Shown: in pieces, positions 8,949 through 17,636 of the stretch
Numbering within the stretch: position 1 is the stretch's first letter
How the letters are laid out: the number at the start of each line of letters is the position of its first letter
NCBI GenBank assembly: GCA_017889725.1
Contig: JAGGAE010000008.1
Coordinates: 1 to 60,661 of the forward strand
Origin: Bacillota bacterium
GTDB taxonomy: Bacteria; Bacillota; Negativicutes; Sporomusales; CTSoil-080
DNA length: 60,661 nt
Reading direction: 5' to 3'
Notes under the pieces: model-generated
Told to the model about the DNA's origin: nothing
The model's input: the letters and a program-made list of their open reading frames with translations, nothing else
Databases searched by the model: none
Translations under genes and position numbers: made by a program

Positions 8949-10550
8949 TTATTCGTGAGGCATGTCGGGCGGAGTCGCCAGAAACTCGACGCCGGGGTTA
9001 CGTTCTCTGACCCAGCCCAATTGCCATTCCGTTGTAATAAGAATGAGTGGACGGCCTTTGGTATCTTCCAACAGCATGCCATTATCAATACTCTTCAAGT
9101 CTTGAGGGTTAACATTGTTGCTTGCTATCCAGCGGGCGACCCCGTAAGGCAGTTGATGCATGAGAATATCTGTGCCGTATTCCTGTTTGAGCCGGTACTC
9201 CAGTACCTCGAATTGAAGACTGCCAACTACGCCGATGACAAAAGATTCAATAACACCCGGTTGGCGAAATACCTGGACAGCTCCTTCCTGGGTAAGCTGG
9301 GTCATCCCTTTGAGAAACTGCTTGCGTTTCATAGTATCTTTTGCCTGTACGCGGGCAAATTGTTCAGGCGGGAAGACCGGGAAATCTTGAAACTTAAGAG
9401 ACTGGCCGGTTTGGCACAGCGTATCACCAATACCGAAAACGCCTGGGTCAAATAGACCGATAATGTCACCCGGATAGGCGTCATCTACAATGGTTCGGTC
9501 TTGGGCCAAAAATTGCTGTGGCTGGCTAAGTTTAATTTGTTTACCTGATTGCACGTGCAGTACGGACATCCCGCGTTCGAATTTGCCCGAACAAATCCGG
9601 ATGAAAGCGATGCGGTCCCGATGTGCAGGGTTCATGTTGGCTTGGATCTTAAACACGAAGGCCGAGAAAAAGTCGCTCTCAGCACCGGCTACCCCTTCGG
9701 AAGTTTGCCGGGGAGTTGGTGTAGGTGCCAAGCGCAGGAATTCTTCCAGAAACGGCTGAACTCCAAAATTAGTCATAGCACTCCCGAAAAACATAGGTGT
9801 TAGTTCCCCTTGGGTTACTTTTTCAAAGTCAAACTGATCTCCGGCCATATCCAAGAGTTCGATATCGTCGGTCAGTGCTTGATAGACATTGTCTCCTAGA
9901 ATCTCACGGAACGCAGGGTCGTTTACACTTCCGGCCGTTGACTTAAGGGCGTATTGTCCATGAGAGCCGTCTTTATCAAACAATTCGATCTGGGCGAGTT
10001 TACGATTATATACCCCTTTATAATTTCCATCAATGCCGATTGGCCAGTTCATCGGGAAAGCTCGAATGCCCAGGACTTTTTCCAGTTCTTCCATAAGATC
10101 GAACGGGCTGCGGCCAAAACGGTCAAGTTTGTTTACAAAGGTAAAGATAGGAATGCCCCGTTCTTTACAAACCCGAAATAGTTTTTTTGTTTGTTCCTCG
10201 ACTCCTTTTGCCACGTCAATAAGCATTACGGCACTATCCGCTGCCATCAGCGTACGGTAAGTATCTTCGCTGAAATCCTGGTGACCGGGAGTATCGAGAA
10301 TATTTACCCGGATTCCCTGATAATCAAATTGCAGCACACTTGATGTTACCGAGATGCCGCGCTGCTTTTCAATTTCCATCCAGTCGGAAGTAGCATGTTT
10401 GGCAGTTTTTCGAGCCTTTACGGATCCGGCTAGATGGATGGCACCGCCGTATAGTAGTAATTTCTCCGTAAGTGTTGTTTTACCGGCGTCAGGGTGGGAA
10501 ATAATGGCGAATGTGCGCCGTTTACTGGCTTGATTTATTATATCTTCCAT
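8949..10550 (-). CDS. prfC: Peptide chain release factor 3
   Basis: GTPase that removes RF1/RF2 from the ribosome after termination. The 533 residues match the family. G1 is SHPDAGKTT (residues 18-26), the switch region reads EKQRGISVTSSV, G3 is DTPGHQDF and G4 is NKLDR. The start ATG at 10550 has GGAGG seven bases upstream. Single-gene unit, convergent with the ABC-F gene. Confidence 0.97.
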   Translation of the reverse strand: MEDIINQASKRRTFAIISHPDAGKTTLTEKLLLYGGAIHLAGSVKARKTAKHATSDWMEIEKQRGISVTSSVLQFDYQGIRVNILDTPGHQDFSEDTYRTLMAADSAVMLIDVAKGVEEQTKKLFRVCKERGIPIFTFVNKLDRFGRSPFDLMEELEKVLGIRAFPMNWPIGIDGNYKGVYNRKLAQIELFDKDGSHGQYALKSTAGSVNDPAFREILGDNVYQALTDDIELLDMAGDQFDFEKVTQGELTPMFFGSAMTNFGVQPFLEEFLRLAPTPTPRQTSEGVAGAESDFFSAFVFKIQANMNPAHRDRIAFIRICSGKFERGMSVLHVQSGKQIKLSQPQQFLAQDRTIVDDAYPGDIIGLFDPGVFGIGDTLCQTGQSLKFQDFPVFPPEQFARVQAKDTMKRKQFLKGMTQLTQEGAVQVFRQPGVIESFVIGVVGSLQFEVLEYRLKQEYGTDILMHQLPYGVARWIASNNVNPQDLKSIDNGMLLEDTKGRPLILITTEWQLGWVRERNPGVEFLATPPDMPHE

Positions 10551-10665
10551 ATATCCTCCGATTACTTCTTAAGAAGCTGAAAATAAACGTTTTCATACCC
10601 CAAAAATTATACCTAATTTTCCTTCTGACAGCAAGGTGATCTAAACATTAGTAAAAGGAGAAGCG

Positions 10666-11100
10666 ATGAAAATAGTAATTGATGCTGATGCGTGCCCTAA
10701 GCAAGTGCTAGAAATTTGCTTTCGTTTGGGAGCAAGGTACGAAGCAGAGGTCTGGACGGTTGCCAGCTTTAATCACAATATACAGTCCGAACATCATACG
10801 GTAGTAGGAAGCGGAGATCAGGAGGCTGACCTTAAAGTCATAAACCTGACCCACCCCGGAGATATTGTCGTTACTCAGGATTGGGGACTTGCGGCCCTTG
10901 TTTTGGGAAAGAATGCGAAATGCATCAGTCCTTTCGGTCGGGAATTTAATTCAGAGGACATAGACTTTCTCTTGGAAGAGCGCGAAATCAAAGCTAAATT
11001 CCGGCGTAGCGGCGGGAGAACCAAAGGCCCGAAAAAACGAACAGGGCAAGATGACAGGAATTTTGCCGTGCGTCTGGAAGACATACTCAATAGGTCATAA
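10666..11100 (+). CDS. YaiI/YqxD family protein (DUF188)
   Basis: Conserved protein of unknown function, 144 residues. It opens with the family signature IDADACP and has the [11 protein letters not shown] and [10 protein letters not shown] stretches; the basic linker [21 protein letters not shown] is also typical. The fold is related to NYN/PIN-like nucleases, but no activity can be assigned here. AAAGGAG precedes the ATG. It lies 23 bp before topB and is probably cotranscribed with it. Confidence 0.93.
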   Translation: MKIVIDADACPKQVLEICFRLGARYEAEVWTVASFNHNIQSEHHTVVGSGDQEADLKVINLTHPGDIVVTQDWGLAALVLGKNAKCISPFGREFNSEDIDFLLEEREIKAKFRRSGGRTKGPKKRTGQDDRNFAVRLEDILNRS

Positions 11101-11123
11101 ATTTAAATTTCAAGAGGTGCCAA

Positions 11124-13298
11124 GTGCGACTATTCATAGCAGAAAAACCCAGTATGGGGGCAGAATTAGCTAAACATTTAACAGGTCCCGCCAGCCGTAA
11201 AGATGGCTATATTATAACCGGCGGCGGAATCGTGACCTGGGCATTTGGCCACATTCTCCGGCAGGCAGAGCCTGGGGAATACGATTCCCAATACATACGG
11301 TGGCGGGCCGAAGACTTGCCGATCATCCCGAAGGACTGGAAACTATGTATTGTAGAATCCGCCAAAAAGCAATTTGCTATTATAAAACAGCTTATGGAAG
11401 AAGCCACAGAAATTGTTCATGCCGGTGACCCTGACCGAGAGGGGCAGCTTCTTATAGACGAAGTTCTTGAGTATCTGGAAAACCGGAAACCGGTTAAACG
11501 TATCCTGCTAAACGCGTTGGACGCTCAAAGTATAAAAAAAGCGATAGCCGACCTGCGCGAGAATAGCAATTTCTATAACCTGAAGCAATCGGCGTTAGCC
11601 AGAGCCCGCGCCGACTGGCTGATTGGTATGAACCTGTCACGAGCCTATACGCTTGCTGCGAAACGGGCGGGACATCAAACAATTTTCCCTGTAGGCCGGG
11701 TTAAGACGCCGACGCTTGCGTTAGTTGTGCGCCGCGAACGAGAAATTCAAGCCTTTAAGCCTGACGACTATTTTACATTGAAAGCCGAATTTGAGCACAA
11801 AGAAGGTCGATTTACCGCTTACTGGAAGCCCAAAGAAGAGCAGCCCGGCTTAGATGCCGATGGAAGGCTGGCAGACAAAAAAATAGCGGCTGAACTTCTA
11901 AGTAAAATAAATGCTCCGCCTCTCGATGCCCACATTTTACAATGCGAGACTACGGAGAAAAGGGAAGCGAACCGCTTACCGCTTTCCCTGTCGTCCTTGC
12001 AGGTTTTGGCAGGGAAAAAGTATGGGTATGATCCCCAAACCGTACTGGATACAGCGCAGCGGCTTTATGAAAAAAAGCTGACAAGCTATCCTCGGTCCGA
12101 CTGTGATTTTTTGCCGGAATCGCAGCATGCCGATGCGGAAATTATTCTGAGCAACTTAGGAGAACTGCGGCAAGAAGAAATCGCCGCATGGGCGAAAGAG
12201 GCTGATGCCGGAATACAAAGCAGGGCCTGGAATGATAAGAAGATTACAGCCCACCATGCTATAATTCCCACAGTGGAAAAATGTAATCTTCTGACCTTGA
12301 ATCAGGCCGAACAAAACATATATTATCTTATTGCCCAGGCCTATTTGGCGCAATTTTACCCGGTGCATGTTTATAGCCAGACTAAGGTGGAAATTGATCG
12401 AGTCAAGGAAACCTTTACTGCCAGCGGGCGCATCATTCGCCAAATGGGTTGGAAGGCGCTATATAGTGCCGACCCCGATGAGAAGAAGGAAGAGGATGAA
12501 GGAAATCTGCCTGCGATGGAAGCTGGAGACAGCCTTACTTTAGTTCAAGGGCAAACTGAAAAAAAATCCACCAGGGCTCCGGTCCGGTTTACGGCGGCCA
12601 CCCTTCTTGCAGCGATGAAAGAAATTCACAAATATGTGAAGAACCCGGATCTGAAAAAACAACTTAAAGAAGTAAGCGGGATAGGCACGGAAGCTACCCG
12701 GGCCACAATCATTAAGGAATTAGTGCAGCGAGCGTTTTTGCGGGAGGAAAAAAAGAAAAAATATCTCATCCCTACCGAATCGGCGTATACCTTAATTGAT
12801 GCCTTGCCTGATGAAATTACTTATCCGGATGCTACAGCCCATTGGGAACACATACTTGGAGAAATGGCTAGTGGCGGCAGTAGTTTAGAAGATTTTTTAA
12901 CTGCCCAGGCGCAAGTTACTACCCTCATCTGTGCCAAGGCGCTCGAAGTTCGAATCACGCCGCAAGGGGAACATATTTGTCCGCAATGTGAACAGGGTGT
13001 TCTTAGCCTCCGTAACGGACGTAATGGGCGATTTTGGGGGTGTTCCCGCTATCCGGCCTGCAAAGCCGCCTATGATGATGATGATGGCCGGCCGCAAACC
13101 CCGAAACACCAGTGTCCCCGCTGCCACAAAGGGGCTTTACAGCTTATCCACGGGAAAAACGGCGCTTTTTGGGGTTGTACCAAATATCCGAGTTGCCGGG
13201 CTACTTTCCCTGATAAAGATGGCAGTCCCCTAGTGCCTATTAGTAACCGGAGAGAGGGAGGAAAAGAAGATGAAATTGGGGACATATCGTCATTATAA
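11124..13298 (+). CDS. topB: DNA topoisomerase III
   Basis: Type IA topoisomerase that decatenates DNA by single-strand passage, 724 residues. The Toprim domain shows EKPSMGAELAKHL at the N-terminus and HAGDPDREGQLLIDEVL. The active-site Tyr lies in LTSYPRSDCDFLPE. Two C-terminal zinc-ribbon repeats are present, each CPxC...FWGCxxYPxC, at about residues 620-690. The start is GTG behind CAAGAGGTG. It overlaps the DUF1653 gene by 29 bp, so the two are probably coupled. Confidence 0.96.
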   Translation: MRLFIAEKPSMGAELAKHLTGPASRKDGYIITGGGIVTWAFGHILRQAEPGEYDSQYIRWRAEDLPIIPKDWKLCIVESAKKQFAIIKQLMEEATEIVHAGDPDREGQLLIDEVLEYLENRKPVKRILLNALDAQSIKKAIADLRENSNFYNLKQSALARARADWLIGMNLSRAYTLAAKRAGHQTIFPVGRVKTPTLALVVRREREIQAFKPDDYFTLKAEFEHKEGRFTAYWKPKEEQPGLDADGRLADKKIAAELLSKINAPPLDAHILQCETTEKREANRLPLSLSSLQVLAGKKYGYDPQTVLDTAQRLYEKKLTSYPRSDCDFLPESQHADAEIILSNLGELRQEEIAAWAKEADAGIQSRAWNDKKITAHHAIIPTVEKCNLLTLNQAEQNIYYLIAQAYLAQFYPVHVYSQTKVEIDRVKETFTASGRIIRQMGWKALYSADPDEKKEEDEGNLPAMEAGDSLTLVQGQTEKKSTRAPVRFTAATLLAAMKEIHKYVKNPDLKKQLKEVSGIGTEATRATIIKELVQRAFLREEKKKKYLIPTESAYTLIDALPDEITYPDATAHWEHILGEMASGGSSLEDFLTAQAQVTTLICAKALEVRITPQGEHICPQCEQGVLSLRNGRNGRFWGCSRYPACKAAYDDDDGRPQTPKHQCPRCHKGALQLIHGKNGAFWGCTKYPSCRATFPDKDGSPLVPISNRREGGKEDEIGDISSL

Positions 13299-13479
13299 GG
13301 GGAATCGCTACCAAGTCTTAGGGATTGCCCGGCATAGTGAAACAGAAGAACCTTTTGTCGTATATAAACAGCTTTACGGCGACGAAAGCCTTTGGATAAG
13401 ACCTTTTAGTATGTTTAATGAAACAATATGCGTAGAAGGGAAAATTCGGCCAAGATTTGAATTTATCTCCGAAAGCTGA
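13270..13479 (+). CDS. DUF1653 protein
   Basis: Small 69-residue protein of the DUF1653 family (GTYRHYKGNRYQVLGIARHSETEE, then VVYKQLYG and WIRPFSMF). Function unknown. It begins inside the end of topB with its own GGAGG site eleven to fifteen bases upstream of the ATG, indicating translational coupling. Confidence 0.92.
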   Translation: MKLGTYRHYKGNRYQVLGIARHSETEEPFVVYKQLYGDESLWIRPFSMFNETICVEGKIRPRFEFISES

Positions 13480-13611
13480 CAGAACTCGCGAAATTATTTT
13501 ACTTTAGCAGCAGGATTATCGCATATAATGACAAAATAATATAAATGATAACATAATGATTTTAGGTGTTCGTCTAACGTAGTTAATTTGAAAATCGCTG
13601 GGAGGTTCTAC

Positions 13612-14016
13612 ATGAAAAAAGTAATGTTGCTTACTATGGTAATGCTTGTTATGCTTACTGCCGTGTCGTGGGCCAACGGTATTTATGACAATGATGTTAG
13701 TTGGACGGAAACTCCGAATGACCTATCCGGTGTGATTTATGCTTATGCGCCAGAGTTTACAACACTTAATCCGAACGGGCGGTTGGAAACCGTAGTAAAG
13801 GTTACACAAGTAAATGGCAACTACTCCATTGAAAAGACGTACGTAACGCCGTCCTTTGACAGATGCATTGTTGTAACTTACGGAAAATTTAAAAGCGACG
13901 GTTCCACTATAAAGATAGTTCCTGATGCGGATAAGGACTGGCATGGTCTTATTCCAGGGAGTGCGTATGATCAATGCGTGTTAGCGGCATATCAGTATGC
14001 TAAAACAAAACATTAA
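13612..14016 (+). CDS. Exported hypothetical protein
   Basis: I do not recognise the family. The start is ATG 13612, with GGAGG six bases upstream, rather than the ATG 24 bp earlier. The first 21 residues form a signal peptide (MKKVMLLTMV... to VSWAN), so the protein is exported to the periplasm or envelope. The mature part is about 113 residues, rich in aromatic and polar residues, with two Cys that might pair. A terminator hairpin follows. Confidence 0.75.
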   Translation: MKKVMLLTMVMLVMLTAVSWANGIYDNDVSWTETPNDLSGVIYAYAPEFTTLNPNGRLETVVKVTQVNGNYSIEKTYVTPSFDRCIVVTYGKFKSDGSTIKIVPDADKDWHGLIPGSAYDQCVLAAYQYAKTKH

Positions 14017-14042
14017 TTATTGAATTTTACAGTGATGTCAAT

Positions 14043-14082
14043 AAGAGCTGGGGCAGCTTTGCTTACCCTCAGCTCTTTTAAT
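14043..14082 (+). terminator. Terminator after exported protein gene
   Basis: AAGAGCTG-GGG pairs with CCC-T-CAGCTCTT, followed by TTTTAATTTTTT. Confidence 0.75.
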
Positions 14083-14140
14083 TTTTTCCTTACGACTACA
14101 AGAATGGATGGACGTTTTAACGGTGTAACAACTAAGTAGC

Positions 14141-14169
14141 TTAACAAGTATTGAGTATTTCCGTATAAT
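14141..14169 (+). promoter_or_regulatory. Sigma-A promoter of the TSUP transporter leader
   Basis: TTAACA (14141-14146), 17-bp spacer, perfect TATAAT (14164-14169). The transcript would begin just before a short leader ORF. Confidence 0.75.
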
Positions 14170-14191
14170 AGAGCGAGGTAAGGAGAATAGC

Positions 14192-14245
14192 ATGAAGAGA
14201 AAGATATATCTATTTGTGCTGTCAACTTCTTGCAACATCAAATAA
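14192..14245 (+). CDS. 17-residue leader peptide before TSUP gene
   Basis: ATG at 14192 with TAAGGAG eight bases upstream encodes MKRKIYLFVLSTSCNIK and stops 39 bp before the transporter ATG. It is too short to be a normal gene but has a promoter and ribosome site in the right order. The Ser-Thr-Ser-Cys run near its end suggests a translation-coupled leader responding to cysteine or to ribosome stalling. That is inference. Confidence 0.5.
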   Translation: MKRKIYLFVLSTSCNIK

Positions 14246-14284
14246 CCGCTTATCTGAAAGCAATTTAGTAGAGAGGGAAAAATT

Positions 14285-14998
14285 ATGATGCTCATTATCT
14301 TATTTGCTGGAGGTTTTATTGCGGCGGCGATTTCTGGCGCGGCTGGATTTGGAGGGGCGTTATTGTTGCTTCCGTTGCTAACGAAAATGGTTGGAACTGC
14401 GATGGCTGTACCTGTACTTACTATTGCTCAACTAATTGGTAATCTTTCAAGAGTATATTTCGGTTACAAAGAAATTGAATGGAAACCTGTTAGGCTGTTT
14501 TTAATAGGGGCGATCCCCATGAGTATTATCGGGGCTTTTTCGTTTGTCTCTATCCCAAAGGAAATAGTAACTAAACTGATTGGTTTTACGGTAATAGCCT
14601 TTGTTATATTAAAACATTACCAAATCATTAAATTTGAGGGTAGTGATCGAGTAATGGTACTTGGAGGGGCATTCGTGGGTTTCCTATCGGGATTGGTAGG
14701 TAGCGCAGGACCTATTGGAGCCGCACTATTCGTATCACTCCCTCTATCACCAATAGCTTACATAGCAAGTGAAGCGGTGACGGCTGTGGCTATGCACATT
14801 GTGAAAACAGTCGTTTACCAAAACTATCTTGGTTTAGGATTAGAAGCAATTAAACTAGGCCTTTATGTCGGCGCTGCTATGATTGCAGGAACTTGGGCGG
14901 GTAAGAAAATCATTGAAATGATGCCAAAGGAGATGTTTTCAAAAGTAGTGACATTATTACTGGCGGGGATGGGAATTGAACTTATAATTTTGGGTTGA
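14285..14998 (+). CDS. TSUP (TauE/SafE) family membrane transporter
   Basis: Integral membrane protein of 237 residues with about seven to eight hydrophobic segments. It has the TSUP features: a Gly/Ala-rich first helix with GAAGFGGALLLLP and a repeat-related FLSGLVGSAGPIGAALF in the second half. The family exports or imports sulfite, sulfoacetate or other small sulfur/carbon anions; the substrate here is not known. It lies behind a leader peptide containing Cys and 86 bp before a Cys-containing TSCPD protein, hinting at sulfur metabolism. Confidence 0.88.
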   Translation: MMLIILFAGGFIAAAISGAAGFGGALLLLPLLTKMVGTAMAVPVLTIAQLIGNLSRVYFGYKEIEWKPVRLFLIGAIPMSIIGAFSFVSIPKEIVTKLIGFTVIAFVILKHYQIIKFEGSDRVMVLGGAFVGFLSGLVGSAGPIGAALFVSLPLSPIAYIASEAVTAVAMHIVKTVVYQNYLGLGLEAIKLGLYVGAAMIAGTWAGKKIIEMMPKEMFSKVVTLLLAGMGIELIILG

Positions 14999-15084
14999 TC
15001 TTTTGGCGATATAAATCAGTGTAGTTGTACCATGTGCATAAGTTAAGTATTAATATAAATAGTATTTTCAGGGAGCGGAAGAAT

Positions 15085-15324
15085 ATGAATTATAAAACAC
15101 AAGGCGTTTGTTCCACAGAAATACATTTCGATATTGTGGACGGGATCGTCCGCAATTTGCAGTTTGTTGGCGGATGTCCCGGTAATCTTAAGGCAGTGGC
15201 TACGTTGGTGGAAGGCATGCCTGTTCAAAGTGTAATTAACAAATTAAAAGGAAATGTTTGTCGAAACGGAACTTCGTGCGCCGATCAGTTGGCAAAAGCG
15301 TTGGAAGAAGCCATATCCGGGTAA
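15085..15324 (+). CDS. TSCPD-domain protein (TIGR03905-like)
   Basis: 79 residues from ATG 15085 (MNYKTQGVCSTEIHF), which has GGGAGCGG upstream; an in-frame extension to 15025 lacks a ribosome site. The conserved pattern VCSTEI, GGCPGNL and GTSCADQLAKAL contains four Cys and matches the TSCPD family, found also at the end of some ribonucleotide reductases. Function of the stand-alone form is unknown. A very strong terminator follows. Confidence 0.88.
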   Translation: MNYKTQGVCSTEIHFDIVDGIVRNLQFVGGCPGNLKAVATLVEGMPVQSVINKLKGNVCRNGTSCADQLAKALEEAISG

Positions 15325-15333
15325 AGTGGATTT

Positions 15334-15379
15334 AAAGGATAGGCCCCTGGCAGTTTAAGCTGTCAGGGGCCTATCCTTT
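15334..15379. terminator. Strong bidirectional terminator
   Basis: 20-bp stem AAAGGATAGGCCCCTGGCAG with one mismatch and a TTTAAG loop. It lies between the TSCPD gene and the convergent small Tyr/Pro-rich gene. Confidence 0.92.
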
Positions 15380-15395
15380 ACGGCGGAGGAAGATG

Positions 15396-15554
15396 TTAGT
15401 ACCAGTAATTATAGCGGGGCCTAAACCAGCAGCCAAAGCCGGAACAATGATGATAATGATAATGTGGATAGGTGGTAGGATATGGATAGGGGTACGGATA
15501 GGGGACCGGATAATAATAGGGAGCAGGATATTGTCTTAAGTTTCTTTCATACAT
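15396..15554 (-). CDS. 52-residue Tyr/Pro/His-rich protein
   Basis: Small gene with ATG at 15554 and a near-perfect TAAGGAGGTG ribosome site eight bases upstream. The middle of the protein is YPVPYPYPYPYPTTYP followed by HYHYHHCSGFGCWF and a Tyr/Trp-rich end. It has 16 Tyr and 10 Pro in 52 residues, 2 Cys, no signal peptide and no membrane segment. I know no exact family. The composition recalls small spore-coat or structural cross-linking proteins, which fits a spore former, but that is inference. It is followed by a bidirectional terminator. Confidence 0.7.
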   Translation of the reverse strand: MYERNLRQYPAPYYYPVPYPYPYPYPTTYPHYHYHHCSGFGCWFRPRYNYWY

Positions 15555-15609
15555 AAGGTGCACCTCCTTATGTAATATATTATGTCAATTCATTCCGTAA
15601 GTTGACACA

Positions 15610-15771
15610 ATGGCGTGTGATAAATATGGAGAAAGAATTAGTGAGCTTGTCGGCTCTAGAGAGCGTATAGGGTTGGGGGCTGTTAATTCCGTTTTTAGAA
15701 AGATAACATCAAGGAGGGGGTTACCAATAATTAAAATTGTGTTTAAGCAGGAGAAACGTAGTTATTACTGA
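15610..15771 (+). CDS. Doubtful 53-residue ORF
   Basis: ATG 15610 to TGA 15769-15771, encoding MACDKYGERISELVGSRERI and a basic C-terminus ending RSYY. No Shine-Dalgarno sequence is visible, and the ATG sits inside a possible promoter (TTGACA at 15602-15607). The rest of this roughly 310-bp gap before the nucleoside kinase holds nothing else I can support. Confidence 0.2.
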   Translation: MACDKYGERISELVGSRERIGLGAVNSVFRKITSRRGLPIIKIVFKQEKRSYY

Positions 15772-15865
15772 ATAAGACATATAGTGACATAATATTTATG
15801 TTTTATAGTGAGATTTAAAACGTTCATGCTTTTTAGTACGCCGGAGCAAAGGGGGAAGTGGAGGT

Positions 15866-17521
15866 TTGACGTCGTTTTTTTGGCCCGACGGTACACAGGA
15901 AGAGCGAGAAACGCAAAAACAAACTTTGCTTGAGATAGCCTGTACGAGAAGTGTCGATATGCCGGTTCTGGCGGCTACCGTTGACGGTCAGTACCGTGAC
16001 CTGCAGACTTTGGTAGGTCACGCTAAAACAGTACAGTTTTATGATATTTCCTCTTCGGTAGGAAACCGGGTGTATGGTCGAAGTTTGACTATGCTGCTGG
16101 TAGCGGCGGCTGAAAAAATTTTCCCGCGGTGTCGTGTTCGTGTTGAACACTCCCTGTCGGACGGATTGTACGGGGAAATGACCTTGGACCTGGGAAAACC
16201 AAGCGTAGCTGATTTCAAGGCGCTGGAAAAAGAAATGCGGCTTTTGGTTTCGGAAAATGCGCCTATTATCCGGCAACTCATTCCGCGTGAACAGGCAATA
16301 CAATTGTTTGAAACAGAGGGCCAGGCGGAAAAAGCGGCTATTTTGTGTCAGCTCGCCTTGGAAAAGGTTACTTCTTATAAAATTGGAGGAGTATCCGGGT
16401 ATTACTATGGGCATTTGGTACCATATGCCGGATACCTGGATGTATTTGAAATAAAGCCATATGCAGCTGGTTTTGTACTGCGTTATCCAAAAACGATTAA
16501 ACCTAAGGTGATCGGCCCGTGGAAAGAGCAAGCCAAACTGTATCAAGTGTATGATGAAGCCGAGCGTTGGGGCGATATTTTGGATTGCGCGTATGTATCT
16601 GATCTTAACCAGCATATGGCTGCCGGGCGCGGAGCGGATATTATACGGGTTGCCGAAGCGCTGCACGAGAAAAAACTGGCGGAAACTGCTGATCTTATTG
16701 CGAAAGGCGCCGACCGTTACCGTGTTATATTAATTGCCGGACCTTCTTCGTCAGGGAAGACTACTTTAGCGCAACGGCTAAGTGTACAATTACGTGTAAG
16801 CGGGCTAAAACCGAGAGCCATATCTATCGATGACTATTTCGTCAACCGGGATAAAACACCGGTGGATGCAGCCGGGAACTATGATTTTGAAGCTTTAGAG
16901 GCGGTAGACCTGGAACTCTTTAATACCCAATTGGCTGCTTTGCTGGATGGCGAAGAAGTAGAATTGCCAAGGTTCAATTTTTTGACTGGATGCCGGGAGG
17001 CAAGCGGACAATTATTGCGTTTAACGGAAGATCAGCCTATTATTATTGAAGGAATCCACGCGTTGAATGATCGATTAACAGAAGCCATTCCCGCCTATAA
17101 TAAGTTCCATATCTATGTATGTCCGCTTACTCAGATTTCGTTAGACTTTCACAACCGGGTTCCTAGCAGTGAGGCCCGCCTGATTCGAAGAATCGTCCGG
17201 GACGCGTCTTTCCGAGGGTATGATGCGGCAAAAACGCTTCGTTTGTGGCCAAATGTCAGGAGAGGTGAGGAAAGAAACATATTTCCTTATCAAGATAATG
17301 CCGATGTGATGTTTAACTCGGCATTGATCTATGAACTGGCGGTTATGAAGAAAAAGGCAGAGCAAGCTCTTAAAGCTGTATTACCCCACCAGGACGAGTA
17401 TGCGGAAGCAATAAGATTGCTTGGCTTTTTACAATATTTCGTCTCACTTGAAAATGAGGGGAGCATTCCGAATAATTCTATTCTTCGAGAGTTTATAGGA
17501 GGTTCCTGCTTTACCTGTTAA
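15866..17521 (+). CDS. Nucleoside kinase with ThrRS-like N-terminus (uridine kinase family)
   Basis: 551 residues. The N-terminal 210 residues resemble the TGS and second N-terminal domain of threonyl-tRNA synthetase (VLAATVDGQYRDLQTLV, YDISSSVGNRVYGRS, VEHSLSDGLYGEM, then EKEMRLLVSENAPIIRQLIPREQA). The C-terminal part is a uridine kinase/phosphoribulokinase fold with Walker A AGPSSSGKTT (about 293-302), SIDDYFVNRD and PIIIEGIHALN. This fusion is known in Clostridia and Thermotogae and is expected to phosphorylate nucleosides. The start is TTG with GGGGGAAG upstream; no ATG occurs before residue 32. Single gene. Confidence 0.88.
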   Translation: MTSFFWPDGTQEERETQKQTLLEIACTRSVDMPVLAATVDGQYRDLQTLVGHAKTVQFYDISSSVGNRVYGRSLTMLLVAAAEKIFPRCRVRVEHSLSDGLYGEMTLDLGKPSVADFKALEKEMRLLVSENAPIIRQLIPREQAIQLFETEGQAEKAAILCQLALEKVTSYKIGGVSGYYYGHLVPYAGYLDVFEIKPYAAGFVLRYPKTIKPKVIGPWKEQAKLYQVYDEAERWGDILDCAYVSDLNQHMAAGRGADIIRVAEALHEKKLAETADLIAKGADRYRVILIAGPSSSGKTTLAQRLSVQLRVSGLKPRAISIDDYFVNRDKTPVDAAGNYDFEALEAVDLELFNTQLAALLDGEEVELPRFNFLTGCREASGQLLRLTEDQPIIIEGIHALNDRLTEAIPAYNKFHIYVCPLTQISLDFHNRVPSSEARLIRRIVRDASFRGYDAAKTLRLWPNVRRGEERNIFPYQDNADVMFNSALIYELAVMKKKAEQALKAVLPHQDEYAEAIRLLGFLQYFVSLENEGSIPNNSILREFIGGSCFTC

Positions 17522-17636
17522 GAGGCAAAAAAGGTTTTATATATTATACTCGACATTAGAAATAGAGATATATATACTATAAACAGTTAAAAGATTTAAA
17601 TATCCTACAAATTTTAGTTATCATTGGAGTACTTAG

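Noticed and set aside
15833-16666. 277-residue minus-strand ORF opposite the nucleoside kinase
   Set aside because: Shadow of the kinase gene; composition is low-complexity for a protein and there is no start context.
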